Below, one piece after another: positions 8,770 through 17,456 of a DNA stretch of 64,000 bases. The stretch's first letter is position 1. The number at the start of each line of letters is the position of its first letter. Location of the stretch: the NCBI GenBank assembly GCA_946887385.1, contig CAMPKU010000001.1, positions 22,656 to 86,655 on the forward strand. Direction: 5' to 3'. The DNA comes from an uncultured Gammaproteobacteria bacterium. GTDB lineage: Bacteria > Pseudomonadota > Gammaproteobacteria > Rariloculales > Rariloculaceae. The notes under the pieces were generated by a model, which saw only the letters and a list, made by a program, of their open reading frames with translations, did no database searches and had not been told where the DNA came from. The position numbers and the translations under genes are program-made.

Positions 8770-9946
8770 GTTGCCATTCCCCGCGAACTACGCGCCGATA
8801 GACACCGCTCGTAAGCTCGGCGGCTTTGCGCCACGAATACTGTTCCCGAACGGCGGCGTGCAGCGCGCGCCTCTCGTCGGCAAGCGCCGCGGAGTCGCGC
8901 GTCATTACTTTGAGCTGCTCGGCCAGCGCAACCGTGTCGCCGACGGGGAAGTAACGGTTGCGCGGTAGCGGTAAGGCCAGATTGGCCGGGATGGCGCTCG
9001 CCAGCAGCGGCACTTCGTAAACGGCAGCCTCGAGCAGGGCGATGGGATGCCCTTCGCCGGCCGACGGCAGCACGAACAAGGCGGCTTGCGAGTACAGCCA
9101 GTGCAGCGCGATGCCGCTCTGGTAGCCGGTGAGCACGATGGTCGGATCCTGCGCCGCCAGCGCCGCGATCCTTTCGCAATAGCGGTCGCCGCGCACCAGC
9201 TCGCCGACGATCGCGAGCTTGAAGCCCGGGGGGCGCGCGGCCTGAAACGCGGCGATCAAATCGTGTTGCCGCTTACCGGGGTCGAGGCGAGCCACACACA
9301 ACACGTACCGGCGCGGTGCGAGGCCGAACAGCCGAAGGATTCGCGTGCTCGATTGCGCTGCGAGCGGCGCGCCGTTCGAAATCCAGGTGGCGCCAATGCC
9401 GTAGCGCGCTTGCACGGCTTCTTTGAGCACGGGCGATACGACGATCGGGCGATGCGCAAACGCGATGCCGAGCCGCTCGCCCGTGCGCAGCAGGGCTTTT
9501 GCGAAGGGCCCCCACTTCTCGCGCTCGTAGTCGGCGCCGTGATGCGTGATGACCACGCGCAGGCCGAACAGCCGCGCGAGCGGCGCCAGCAAGCCCGGGC
9601 CGACTGCATGCAGGTGCAGCACGTCGGGACGCTTATAAGCGGCGTAAAGCACGCCGAGCAACGTGTGCACGGCCGTCTCGACGATCCGCGTTCGCGGGCT
9701 CCACAAATACGTGAGCTTGAGGCCGCGCCACGTGGCGCGCCGGCGCTCCGGCGGGTAGTACGGGCTGCGTTGCACGACTTCCACGTCGCAGCCCAGGCGC
9801 GCCAGCAGCGGATAGAGCCGGCGCGCGTGAGTTTCGATGCCGCCCTGAACGTCGACGACGCCGCGCAGCCCGAGCACCAAGACGCGCAGCCGCGGCTGCC
9901 GGACGGTCGCGGCCGGTGCGGTGACGGCTTGTGCGGTTACGGCCAT
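8762..9946 (-). CDS. GT4-family glycosyltransferase
   Basis: A 394-residue GT-B fold glycosyltransferase. The N-terminal domain has GLRGVVDVQGGIETHARRL (about 27-45), the GGxExH acceptor-side loop typical of GT4. The C-terminal domain has CVARLDPGKRQHDLI and the nucleotide-sugar motif PSAGEGHPIALLEAA (about 290-305), with the E-x7-E pattern. It is cytoplasmic or membrane-associated and transfers an activated sugar to a lipid-linked EPS intermediate. ATG 9946 overlaps the stop of the previous GT gene by ten bases. Donor and acceptor sugars are unknown. Confidence 0.9.
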   Translation of the reverse strand: MAVTAQAVTAPAATVRQPRLRVLVLGLRGVVDVQGGIETHARRLYPLLARLGCDVEVVQRSPYYPPERRRATWRGLKLTYLWSPRTRIVETAVHTLLGVLYAAYKRPDVLHLHAVGPGLLAPLARLFGLRVVITHHGADYEREKWGPFAKALLRTGERLGIAFAHRPIVVSPVLKEAVQARYGIGATWISNGAPLAAQSSTRILRLFGLAPRRYVLCVARLDPGKRQHDLIAAFQAARPPGFKLAIVGELVRGDRYCERIAALAAQDPTIVLTGYQSGIALHWLYSQAALFVLPSAGEGHPIALLEAAVYEVPLLASAIPANLALPLPRNRYFPVGDTVALAEQLKVMTRDSAALADERRALHAAVREQYSWRKAAELTSGVYRRVVRGEWQHG

Positions 9947-11166
9947 TGCACTCCCAGGCGGCCATAGACGCCGCGGACCCGCTCGAGATAGCGCGCCGGC
10001 GAAAACTGATCTTCGATGTGGCGGCGGGCGGCCATGCCGGCGGCTGCCACGTCACGGTCCGGCAGCGAAGCAATTTGGCGCAAGCAGGCGGCGAGCTCCG
10101 TTACCGAGCGCGACTCGAAGCTCCACCCCGATTCCCCATCCACGATGAGCTCGGGCAGCCCGCCAATGCGCGCCACCAGCAACGGCTTGCCGAGCGCCGC
10201 GCCTTCGAGCAGCGCGAGCGGCGCGTTCTCGTACCACTCCGACGGCACGACGACGGCGCGCGCGGACGCAACCGCCGCATTGAGCTTAGCGCCCGTAAGG
10301 AAACCCAAAAAGCGCACGTCATGTCCCGCTGCCAGTGTGCGCAGCGCGGGCTCGGAGGGGCCCGTGCCGATGACATCGATTCCGACCTGTGCTTCGGCAG
10401 CCGCGCGGATGAGTGTGGCCACTCCCTTTTCGGGCGACAGCCTTCCGAAGTAGACGAACCGCGTGCCGGGCGCGTAACACGCCTGAAACGCGTCGGCAGC
10501 CACGAAATTCGGCACGTATTCGAAGCGCTCTGCCGGGAACCCCCACTCGACGAGCTTGTTTAAATAGAAGCGGCTCGGCACCAGGAAGCGGTCGACGTTG
10601 CGCACGTAACTGCCGAGGAAGCGATGCAGGTAGCTTTCGAGCATCACGAGCGCGGACAGCGCAAGGCTGCCTTTCATGCAGCGATTCGTGACGACCTGAT
10701 ACAGCCGCCCGTCGCGGCAGCGCTCGCAAACGCCGTCGTGGCTCAGCATCGAGTAGGCGGGGCAGGCGAGCTTCAAATCGTGAAGCGTCATCACGAGCGG
10801 GATACCGCGCCGGTGCACCACGCTCAGAACCGACGGCGACAAGTGGTGATAGACGTTGTGGGCGTGGCACACGTCGGGCGAGGAGCGGTCGATGAGGCGC
10901 GCTAGCTTGCGCTGCGCTTCGAACGAATAGACGGCCTTGAGCCCCTTTCGAATCTTCGCGCCGGCGCCGTCGCCGTCGCGGCCGTACTCGAGCTCGGACA
11001 CGAACTCGGAGCGCTCGGCTCCGTCCACGTTCAAGCGATGATTCATCGCGAACGGCACCACGGACCAACCGGCATCGTGCAGCACGCCGTTGTGGCGGAA
11101 GAACACGACCTCGGCGCCGCCGCGCGGGTAGTAGTAGTTGTTGACGCTGAGCAACGTGGCAGCCAT
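9937..11166 (-). CDS. GT4-family glycosyltransferase
   Basis: A 409-residue GT4 glycosyltransferase. It begins with a NNYYYPRGGAEVVFF donor-cleft loop (about 8-22). Mid-protein there is a cysteine cluster (CPAYSMLSHDGVCERCRDGR) followed by NRCMKGS, the pattern seen in a GT4 subgroup with a short Cys insertion. The C-terminal nucleotide-sugar site includes YFGRLSPEKGVATLI and PSEWYENAPLALLEGAALG. It lies in the minus-strand EPS block, just 3' of the methyltransferase gene and overlapping the next GT. The sugar specificity is not predictable. Confidence 0.9.
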   Translation of the reverse strand: MAATLLSVNNYYYPRGGAEVVFFRHNGVLHDAGWSVVPFAMNHRLNVDGAERSEFVSELEYGRDGDGAGAKIRKGLKAVYSFEAQRKLARLIDRSSPDVCHAHNVYHHLSPSVLSVVHRRGIPLVMTLHDLKLACPAYSMLSHDGVCERCRDGRLYQVVTNRCMKGSLALSALVMLESYLHRFLGSYVRNVDRFLVPSRFYLNKLVEWGFPAERFEYVPNFVAADAFQACYAPGTRFVYFGRLSPEKGVATLIRAAAEAQVGIDVIGTGPSEPALRTLAAGHDVRFLGFLTGAKLNAAVASARAVVVPSEWYENAPLALLEGAALGKPLLVARIGGLPELIVDGESGWSFESRSVTELAACLRQIASLPDRDVAAAGMAARRHIEDQFSPARYLERVRGVYGRLGVQWP

Positions 11167-11194
11167 CGGCGCTAGCTCTTCGCAGTGGCGCGCG

Positions 11195-11992
11195 TCAGAT
11201 CTTGCGCAGCGCGATCCAGGACTTCGTCATTCCGAGCCAGCGTTCGCTCAAAATGCGAGAACCGGGAAAGAGCGCCTCCATGTGGCCGCGTGTGAGCAAG
11301 TAGTAATCCGGGGGATGCCGGGACAGCCAAAAATGACGCGTGAAGCGCAGAATCGCGACCTGAGCAGACCGTGGCAGCCACCCCACGAAGGGCAACCACG
11401 AATGAGTTTCGAGAAAGAACGATCGGGCCGGCGTTTGTACCCAGAACGACTTCGCGATTCGCGAAAGTTCATCTGCGAACGCGCGTTGATGCGCGACAGC
11501 GAGCTCTGCGAAGACTTTGCCGCGGTGCTGCCACACTTCGCTCTTCGGCACGGTGACGTGCTCGATCACGGATGAGCAGAACACGACGTCGAAATAGCCG
11601 TCGGAGAAAGGCAGTTTGCCGTCTTGGGACAGCAAGGCGGTGCGATGGCCATAGGCTTTGGCGCGCTCCAAAGCCCTTTCGTTTACATCGGCCACGTAAA
11701 TGTTCTCCGGTCGAACCGGCGAGTCTTCGAGCACCATGCGAATATGTTCGCCGTCGCCCCCGCCGAGATCGAGCACTCGGGCGTTCTCGCTCAATTGAAA
11801 TTCCGCGCGAAACCGCTTTGCACGCCGTGCGCGAAACGCGCGGGACCACGCAAACGCGATGTTGCGAATCGCGTGTCTCAAGGACGCCTTTGGCGTCGAG
11901 GCAGCAGCCGGCGTGACGCTCGGTTCGGGAGACTGAAGGCGCACGCCACCGTCCCAGCGGGGCTTTTCGACCTGCAGCGGATTGTGGTTCAT
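11195..11992 (-). CDS. Class I SAM-dependent methyltransferase
   Basis: A 265-residue Rossmann-fold methyltransferase. Motif I is VLDLGGGDGEH (about 73-83), followed by an acidic residue at the end of beta-2 (YVADVNERAL) and FDVVFCSSVIEHV as motif post-I. The C-terminal portion (WLPFVGWLPRSAQVAIL) is hydrophobic and may contact lipid-linked glycans. The chosen ATG at 11992 follows a sigma-54 promoter at 12078-12093; the frame stays open upstream but would then cross the promoter. It probably methylates an EPS sugar, judged only by context. Confidence 0.85.
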   Translation of the reverse strand: MNHNPLQVEKPRWDGGVRLQSPEPSVTPAAASTPKASLRHAIRNIAFAWSRAFRARRAKRFRAEFQLSENARVLDLGGGDGEHIRMVLEDSPVRPENIYVADVNERALERAKAYGHRTALLSQDGKLPFSDGYFDVVFCSSVIEHVTVPKSEVWQHRGKVFAELAVAHQRAFADELSRIAKSFWVQTPARSFFLETHSWLPFVGWLPRSAQVAILRFTRHFWLSRHPPDYYLLTRGHMEALFPGSRILSERWLGMTKSWIALRKI

Positions 11993-12066
11993 GTTTGTGC
12001 TCGGCCGCTTCGGCCGTACTTGCGTTGTTTTCCGTCCACAGCCACCCCTCGAAGCCATAGGCTCAC
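11993..12066 (-). promoter_or_regulatory. Structured 5' leader of the methyltransferase mRNA
   Basis: The stretch between the predicted sigma-54 start and the ATG contains a CGGCCG-aag-CGGCCG hairpin close to the start (forward coordinates about 12005-12019) and a second GC-rich region around GGCTTCGAGGGGTGGCTG. The Shine-Dalgarno is weak. A translational control element is possible, but I do not recognise a known riboswitch. Confidence 0.3.
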
Positions 12067-12077
12067 CCGAAGGTAAA

Positions 12078-12093
12078 AGCACGATCTGTGCCA
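12078..12093 (-). promoter_or_regulatory. Sigma-54 promoter of the methyltransferase gene
   Basis: Minus strand reads TGGCACAGATCGTGCT. It has a perfect -24 element; the -12 element has G for the first T but keeps the invariant GC. It lies 86 bases upstream of the ATG at 11992. Confidence 0.6.
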
Positions 12094-12156
12094 AGCACGG
12101 CGGATGGGGTTGCTTGCGCCCACCGTATGCGGAGGCGTCATGTGAAGAACCATGGT

Positions 12157-13509
12157 TCAGGCTTTGACCGCCGCGCGCGGCTCGGTGGTTGCAAGCCTCC
12201 AACTTGGCGGCGCTTGCGGGACGCGCTTGCGTGCGCTTTGCCGGACGACCACGGCGCGGCTCGCTACGACGCCCGAGAAGTACCAGAAGAGATACCCGAA
12301 GTCGTTCATAGAGAACACGCTCTTATAGATGAGCCCGAACGTCATGATGATCATGGCCACGGTCCAGAGCTGGCCGATCGGTGCCGCAGAGTCGTTGGAG
12401 CGCGCCAGCGTCAGCGAATCGCGCGTCACGAGATAGAACAGGTACAAATACGCGAGGAGCCCCACGACACCGATTTCCCACAGAAACTGTGTGACTTGGG
12501 TTTGTCCGACGCCTAACCGCACGAAGTACTCGGAGTATCTGCCCGCGAACTCGGGCAGAAACGACTCCGATACGTTGCCGGCGCCATAGCCGAAGGCGAG
12601 CTTCAATGGGTCTTGGCTTGTGTGCTCGAGCGCGATCTCGATACTGTCGAAGCGGCCCACGTACGGCTGTTCCGTGTTCGCGGCACCTGTGTAAAGGTAT
12701 TGCCACAACGTGTCTTGGTTCGTGAAGTACTCGCTGATCGGGCCGCCGTACTCGCGATACTGGATCAAGTAGTTGTAGCCCAAGACGAACGCGGTCACGG
12801 CGAGGAACCCGACGCCGGCGAGCGGGCCGAGCCTGCGTAACAGTCGCCGCTTGCCGGGCATCAGCAAGGCGGGCACGATCAGGGCGACGGGCAATAGCAG
12901 CAAGGTGGCCTTCGTCTCGTTGATGGTGGTAGGCAGGAACAACCAGGCGCAGAGCACCACCAAGCCCCCGATCCTCAAGCGGCCGCGCAAGTAGAACACC
13001 ACTGCGCCGGCGATCGTGGCCACCATGAACATGCTCATCGCGCTCGAAGTTGTGAGCGTGCCCTTCACCGGGTCGCCGGTATGCATGGCATCCGCGAACT
13101 CGACGAACCGCTGGTATACCGCGAGCGGCGTTTGCAGGAGCGCCAGTACGAGCAGCAGCATGAGTTGCGTGCGCAGCTGCTGCGGCGTGAATCGGTGCAC
13201 CGCCGGCAGCAGGAAGAACGGCAGGAACTTGAGGTAGGAGCGCGTGCCCGCGAGCATTGCCCCGTCGGATACCTCTTGCACCATGAAGCCGAACACGACC
13301 GTGAACAGCAATGCCGCGAAAAACAGGCCGTAGCGCCAATCGAAATCGACGCGGAAGCCGCCCATGAGGCGCGCGAGCACGACGAACATCGCCACGCCCG
13401 ACAGTAGCTCGGGGATCAGGATGGCGTAGGGGTGCAGCAAACCGCGCGATTCGATCAGGTATTCGACCGCCAAGATCTGAATTAACAGCGCAATGACGAG
13501 GCCGTGCAT
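12157..13509 (-). CDS. O-antigen ligase/Wzy-like polymerase
   Basis: A 450-residue integral membrane protein with about 10-12 hydrophobic segments. A large hydrophilic periplasmic loop (around residues 235-345, with YREYGGPISEYF and AFGYGAGNVSESF) sits near the middle. This topology matches O-antigen ligase/polymerase proteins, which join lipid-linked repeat units in the periplasm. Basic residues dominate the C-terminal tail (SARKRVPQ). It starts at ATG 13509, 15 bases after the stop of the upstream GT gene, so they are likely co-transcribed. Polymerase rather than ligase is inferred because the locus otherwise lacks one. Confidence 0.8.
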   Translation of the reverse strand: MHGLVIALLIQILAVEYLIESRGLLHPYAILIPELLSGVAMFVVLARLMGGFRVDFDWRYGLFFAALLFTVVFGFMVQEVSDGAMLAGTRSYLKFLPFFLLPAVHRFTPQQLRTQLMLLLVLALLQTPLAVYQRFVEFADAMHTGDPVKGTLTTSSAMSMFMVATIAGAVVFYLRGRLRIGGLVVLCAWLFLPTTINETKATLLLLPVALIVPALLMPGKRRLLRRLGPLAGVGFLAVTAFVLGYNYLIQYREYGGPISEYFTNQDTLWQYLYTGAANTEQPYVGRFDSIEIALEHTSQDPLKLAFGYGAGNVSESFLPEFAGRYSEYFVRLGVGQTQVTQFLWEIGVVGLLAYLYLFYLVTRDSLTLARSNDSAAPIGQLWTVAMIIMTFGLIYKSVFSMNDFGYLFWYFSGVVASRAVVVRQSARKRVPQAPPSWRLATTEPRAAVKA

Positions 13510-13524
13510 CGTCTATCCCTGAGT

Positions 13525-14817
13525 CTAAACGCGCGCGAATAGGCGCGACTTCGGCGATTTGGGGGTTTCTTGGAGGTGCTGACGGTAGCGGCCGGCGACG
13601 AGCTCCACCATGGCCCAGTGTGTACGGTGCTCGGCCACATAGCGCCGGCCCGCCGCGCCCATGCTCGCGCGTCGCGCCGGATCGCGGAGCAGCTCCACGA
13701 TCGCCGCGGCGAACTCGCGTTCGTCCCAGCCGCAAACGATGCCTGCGCCGCTCTGCTCGAGAACGTCTGCTTGCTCAGGATGGTCGTTCGCAACCACGGG
13801 CTTGCCGAGCGCCATGTACTCGATGAGCTTCGTGGGCGACGTAGACTTCAAGATCGGCACGGGCAAGTAGGGCGATACGCACAGCGCGGCGCGGCGCACT
13901 TCGAGCCAAGCGTCGGCCATCGGCAGCCAGCCCGTGATCGTGACGCTGTCGATGACGCCCAAACGCTGCGCTTCGCGTCGCAGCAGGGCTTCGTCGTCGG
14001 GCATCCAGCCGCCGCCGACGAACGTGAGCCGCGCTTGCGGAATTGCGGCGACGACCAAAGCGTGCGCGCGCACGAGAAAGTCGAGCTGCCGCTCTCGCAG
14101 CAACGTTCCCAGGTAAACCACGGTCGGAGACCCGTCCTCTGTCGGAGAACCGTCCGCGGCGCTTTCAGTGTCAAAAGCACCGTCGAGATCGCGCAGATTC
14201 AGCGAGCTTGGCACCGCGGTCATGCGGTCGAACGGAATGCCCTCGCGCGCCACGTCGCGGCGCATTTGCTCGCTCTGAACGAAGACGTGCGTGCACGCCG
14301 GCATGATGATGCGGTAAAGCAGAAAGCGCTGGAGCGCCCCGCGCAGCCGGTAGAGCAGCCCGAACCGCGCAACGCCGTTGCGCGCTGCGTATAACGCGGC
14401 TTCGCCGTGAGGATAGGCGAGCCAATAGAACGCCGGCACGCCGTACAACCGTGCCGCGATCAACGCCAGCAGTGCGCCAAAATACTTGTCCTTGATCTGC
14501 ACGAGGGAATAGCGGCGTCGCTTCAGGAGACCGAACACGCGGAAGTCGTTGCGGAGGTCGGCGAGGTGGCGGCGCAGGCTTGCCAGCCGGCCGGAGCCCA
14601 AGTTCGTGGCCGCGACATAAGCCGTGCCGCCCTTGAAGGGCTGCTCGCCGGTCGTGCTCGTCGGCTCTGCGGCTTGAATGAGCCAGTCGATGCGGTGGCC
14701 CCAAGCGGCTAGGCCCTCGGCAAAGACCGCCTTGGCCGCAGGCCGGAACGGTGGGAACAAGTCCGACGTGACGAACAGGATGTCGAGCTTGTCGTCGGTG
14801 CGATTGTCGTCAAGCAT
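13525..14817 (-). CDS. GT4-family glycosyltransferase
   Basis: A 430-residue glycosyltransferase of GT-B fold. The N-terminal domain carries DILFVTSDLFPPFRPAAKAV, a variant of the GG-containing loop. The C-terminal domain has VVYLGTLLRERQLDFLV and the donor-site segment PTKLIEYMALGKPVVAND (about 325-342). It shares an 8-base overlap with the preceding sulfotransferase gene (start 14817, sulfotransferase stop 14810), implying translational coupling. It probably adds one sugar of the EPS repeat; specificity is unknown. Confidence 0.88.
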   Translation of the reverse strand: MLDDNRTDDKLDILFVTSDLFPPFRPAAKAVFAEGLAAWGHRIDWLIQAAEPTSTTGEQPFKGGTAYVAATNLGSGRLASLRRHLADLRNDFRVFGLLKRRRYSLVQIKDKYFGALLALIAARLYGVPAFYWLAYPHGEAALYAARNGVARFGLLYRLRGALQRFLLYRIIMPACTHVFVQSEQMRRDVAREGIPFDRMTAVPSSLNLRDLDGAFDTESAADGSPTEDGSPTVVYLGTLLRERQLDFLVRAHALVVAAIPQARLTFVGGGWMPDDEALLRREAQRLGVIDSVTITGWLPMADAWLEVRRAALCVSPYLPVPILKSTSPTKLIEYMALGKPVVANDHPEQADVLEQSGAGIVCGWDEREFAAAIVELLRDPARRASMGAAGRRYVAEHRTHWAMVELVAGRYRQHLQETPKSPKSRLFARV

Positions 14818-15640
14818 GGTCGGCGCTCAACGTGGCGGCGAGGCGGGCGTGCCGGTACGCCGGCGACGCAAGCTCGTCGATCACCATGGCTTCCCAGCTC
14901 GCGAGCGCGCCCTTACGCACGCTCTTTCCATGCAAATGACGCAGCAGCGCGGTGTCGCAGTCCACCGACGCGAACCGGCATAACGCTGGCAGCAGGCGCT
15001 CGCGATTCCGCGCGAGCTCGTCGTAGTCGACGATGGCTACACGGGAGCCGAGGCGCTGCTTGAGCTCGAGCGTTTGCCGGATGCTAGCCACATACGCGGC
15101 ACAGGCTCTCTCGAGGCGGGAAGCCGCGTGGCCTTCCGCCGACTTGCCCGCAAGCCCCAACGCCGTGCGACGCGGAAGCTGCTTCTGGCGATTGCCGAGC
15201 AACGAGTGAACGGCCGCCCGCGGCTCGCGCACGATCCAGACGAGCCTAAAACCCTCGTGCTCGAAGTACTCGTGCCAACGCTCGCGAAGATAGGTTGTTT
15301 GGAAGCAGTGCCGAGCTAGGGACTGCCGGCTCCGCAGGCCGGCCAACAACAAAGCTCCATCGAGCTCGTCGTCGTGTCCCCACGAAGAGTCGGCAAAGCA
15401 CGACAGGCGTTTGAACAGGCGTGTGACGGCCGTCGTTGCAGACCAGTCGCAACCCGCGATAAGGAGAGCATTAGGGAACTCGTCCAGGCGGTCGAGCAGC
15501 GGCCGGTCGGCCATTGCGGCAGAAAACGCGGCCCATGACGTGATGTCGTGGCCGCCGCGAGCGTGAACGAGCGAGGAAAAATGGGCCCGGCGCTTGTGCC
15601 GAGCCAATCGAAATGATGCGTCGGCAGCAATGGTTACCAC
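14810..15640 (-). CDS. Sulfotransferase-like protein
   Basis: A 276-residue cytoplasmic protein of the sulfotransferase superfamily. A phosphosulfate-binding-like loop reads AGCDWSATTAVTRLF (about 60-75), a degenerate form of GxxxSGTT. A 3'-phosphate-binding motif, FRLVWIVREPRAAVHSLL, follows about 65 residues later. The expected role is PAPS-dependent sulfation of an EPS sugar. The open frame extends to TTG 15664, but the sigma-54 promoter at 15673-15688 would start transcription near 15662, so GTG 15640 is preferred. It is first in the minus-strand block running to the glycosyltransferases. The weak phosphosulfate loop lowers certainty. Confidence 0.75.
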   Translation of the reverse strand: MVTIAADASFRLARHKRRAHFSSLVHARGGHDITSWAAFSAAMADRPLLDRLDEFPNALLIAGCDWSATTAVTRLFKRLSCFADSSWGHDDELDGALLLAGLRSRQSLARHCFQTTYLRERWHEYFEHEGFRLVWIVREPRAAVHSLLGNRQKQLPRRTALGLAGKSAEGHAASRLERACAAYVASIRQTLELKQRLGSRVAIVDYDELARNRERLLPALCRFASVDCDTALLRHLHGKSVRKGALASWEAMVIDELASPAYRHARLAATLSADHA

Positions 15641-15672
15641 GCCTAGACCCCGTTTTGAATCCAATCGGACGA

Positions 15673-15688
15673 TGCAAGTCCCATGCCG
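15673..15688 (-). promoter_or_regulatory. Sigma-54 promoter of the sulfotransferase operon
   Basis: Minus strand reads CGGCATGGGACTTGCA, with a perfect -12 and only the first -24 base changed. It probably drives the sulfotransferase-glycosyltransferase-polymerase genes and forces a start downstream of about 15660. Confidence 0.6.
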
Positions 15689-15751
15689 TAGGGCTCATTC
15701 GACCACTGACTTGTCGCGGTCACGCGACGTTTTGAGGGGGAGCCGCCGATT

Positions 15752-15767
15752 TGGCAGGCTGCGCGCA
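15752..15767 (+). promoter_or_regulatory. Weak sigma-54-like promoter of the beta-helix gene
   Basis: TGGCAGGCTGCGCGCA keeps the invariant GG and GC at the right spacing, but the -12 element is GCGC rather than TTGC. It lies 26 bases before the ATG and is divergent from 15673-15688. Confidence 0.35.
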
Positions 15768-15793
15768 GTTTTTGGGTACAGTAGGAGACCTGC

Positions 15794-17281
15794 ATGCATC
15801 TAGACCTAAAAAGAATCTTACCGATGCTAGCCCTCGCGTGGGCCGGCACGGGCGAGGCTGCAACCTATTACGTTCGCAACGGCGGCAATGATTCCGCCGA
15901 TGGGCGTTCGCATGCCACGGCTTGGGCTTCGCTGAATAAGGTCAACAACTTTGCATTCGCGGCGGCCGACGCCGTGCTGTTGCACGAAGGAGATCGTTTT
16001 GTCGGCAAAGTGACTGTGGATTGGGCCGGAAACTCGTCGGCGCGCTCCGTGCTCGGCGCCTACTATTTCGACGGCTCGAAGGCGGTGCGCGGCTATCGCA
16101 GCTCGCGGCCGATCATCGACGGCGAAGATCGGTTGCCCTCCGGTCACTACGACTCGCTCGTGGTTGTGAAGTCGAACCGCGTTCGCGTCGAGAACCTGCG
16201 CGTGGAGGACTCCGAAGGCCGAGCCATCCAAACGGTCGACGCCGACGATGTCGAGATCGTGGGCAACACCGTTCACAATACCTACAACGCCGGCATTCAC
16301 TTCTTGCGATCCACGGGTTCCCGTGTCGAAGACAACTTCGTCACGGGGCAGGGCGTGGGCAATCGTGAGGACGGCGCGCCGTGGGGTTCTTCGATCGAGG
16401 TTGTCGCGAGCAACGGCGTTGTCGTTCGCAACAACACCGTGAGCGAGGTGTACGGCGAGGGCATCAACGCCCACAGCGGCTCGACGAACACGTTGATCGA
16501 GCGCAACTACGTGTTCGGCGTGCGCGCGGTCGGTATCTATGCCGACTCGGCGTTCGATACGATCATCCGTCGCAACATCGTGCTCGGCACCGCGAACAGT
16601 AGTTGGTGGCGGCAGTCTTCTGCGGTCGGTGCCGGCATCGCGTTGAACAACGAGCTCTACCACTATCCGGTAGGGGGCGGAACGCTGAGCACGGACGTGC
16701 AGGTGCGGCGCACGAAAATCTACAACAACCTCGTTGCGTACACGGGCTCGGGCCTTGCGATCTGGGGCGCATTGTCGAACTCGTCGTTCGACGGCACGTT
16801 GATCTTCAACAACACGTTCGTGGACAACAACATTCAAGTCAATATGTCGTCGAAACCGAAGCCAGGTGCGAAGTTCGTCAACAACATTTTGTTGTCGTTG
16901 AGCAGCGGCACTCGCGACGTCGAGGGTACGGCGTTGGGCGGCATGACAGCCCGCAACAACTATTTCAGCCAGGGCAATCCGGGCGGCGACTACGTGCATG
17001 TCGGTAATCGCTTCACGGGCTTGCGGATCGCCAAGATGTCGGGTTGGAGGGCTGTTACGAGCCTCGATCAGATCTCGTGGCGCGATTTCGTCGTTGCGAG
17101 CGGTTCGCCGGTCATCGGCGCGGGTGACGACGAGCCTCGCCGCATGTCCGATGCGACGAACGATTTTTCGTTCGACTACAACAAGGCCGAGCACGGGTCG
17201 CCGATGGACATGGGCGGGCTCACCTTCGCGACGCCGGTCTCCACAAGGCCCATGGCGCCGACCGCGTTGTCGGGCTCTTGA
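15794..17281 (+). CDS. Secreted right-handed parallel beta-helix protein
   Basis: A 495-residue exported protein. Residues 1-22 form a signal peptide ending GEAATYY. Asn-rich repeats then run from about 115 to 375, such as VEIVGNTVHN, VVVRNNTVSEV, TLIERNYVFG, TIIRRNIVLG and TLIFNNTFVDNN. These are PbH1-type coils of a parallel beta-helix, a fold of polysaccharide lyases and glycoside-modifying enzymes. A RIAKMSGW stretch and GSPVIGAG near the C-terminus fit this family. AGGAGA lies just before the ATG, and a strong terminator follows at 17347-17377. A lyase or epimerase acting on the EPS in the periplasm or outside is the likely role; no catalytic residues were identified. Confidence 0.82.
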   Translation: MHLDLKRILPMLALAWAGTGEAATYYVRNGGNDSADGRSHATAWASLNKVNNFAFAAADAVLLHEGDRFVGKVTVDWAGNSSARSVLGAYYFDGSKAVRGYRSSRPIIDGEDRLPSGHYDSLVVVKSNRVRVENLRVEDSEGRAIQTVDADDVEIVGNTVHNTYNAGIHFLRSTGSRVEDNFVTGQGVGNREDGAPWGSSIEVVASNGVVVRNNTVSEVYGEGINAHSGSTNTLIERNYVFGVRAVGIYADSAFDTIIRRNIVLGTANSSWWRQSSAVGAGIALNNELYHYPVGGGTLSTDVQVRRTKIYNNLVAYTGSGLAIWGALSNSSFDGTLIFNNTFVDNNIQVNMSSKPKPGAKFVNNILLSLSSGTRDVEGTALGGMTARNNYFSQGNPGGDYVHVGNRFTGLRIAKMSGWRAVTSLDQISWRDFVVASGSPVIGAGDDEPRRMSDATNDFSFDYNKAEHGSPMDMGGLTFATPVSTRPMAPTALSGS

Positions 17282-17346
17282 GCAAGCGGATCGCGGAGCC
17301 GCTCTCGCGGCGGCTCGAGCTTTAGCGATCGCGTTCCGAAAAAGGT

Positions 17347-17377
17347 GCTCGCCGGCTGCAACGCCGGCGAGCATTTT
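17347..17377 (+). terminator. Rho-independent terminator after the beta-helix gene
   Basis: A perfect 10-bp stem, GCTCGCCGGC / GCCGGCGAGC, with a six-base loop (TGCAAC) is followed by ATTTT. It lies 66 bases after the stop at 17281, the clearest terminator in the window. Confidence 0.85.
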
Positions 17378-17456
17378 CGCGTCTGGCGCCGTTCCTTTCT
17401 TCGGCGCGTTCGGTGCGCCGGAAGCGATGGTCTGCGGATGGCTCACGAGGCGCTGG

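Noticed and set aside
11993..12093. Cyclic-di-GMP riboswitch in the methyltransferase leader
   Set aside because: An ACGCAAG stretch recalls the GEMM core, but the P2/P3 stems, tetraloop and receptor do not align.
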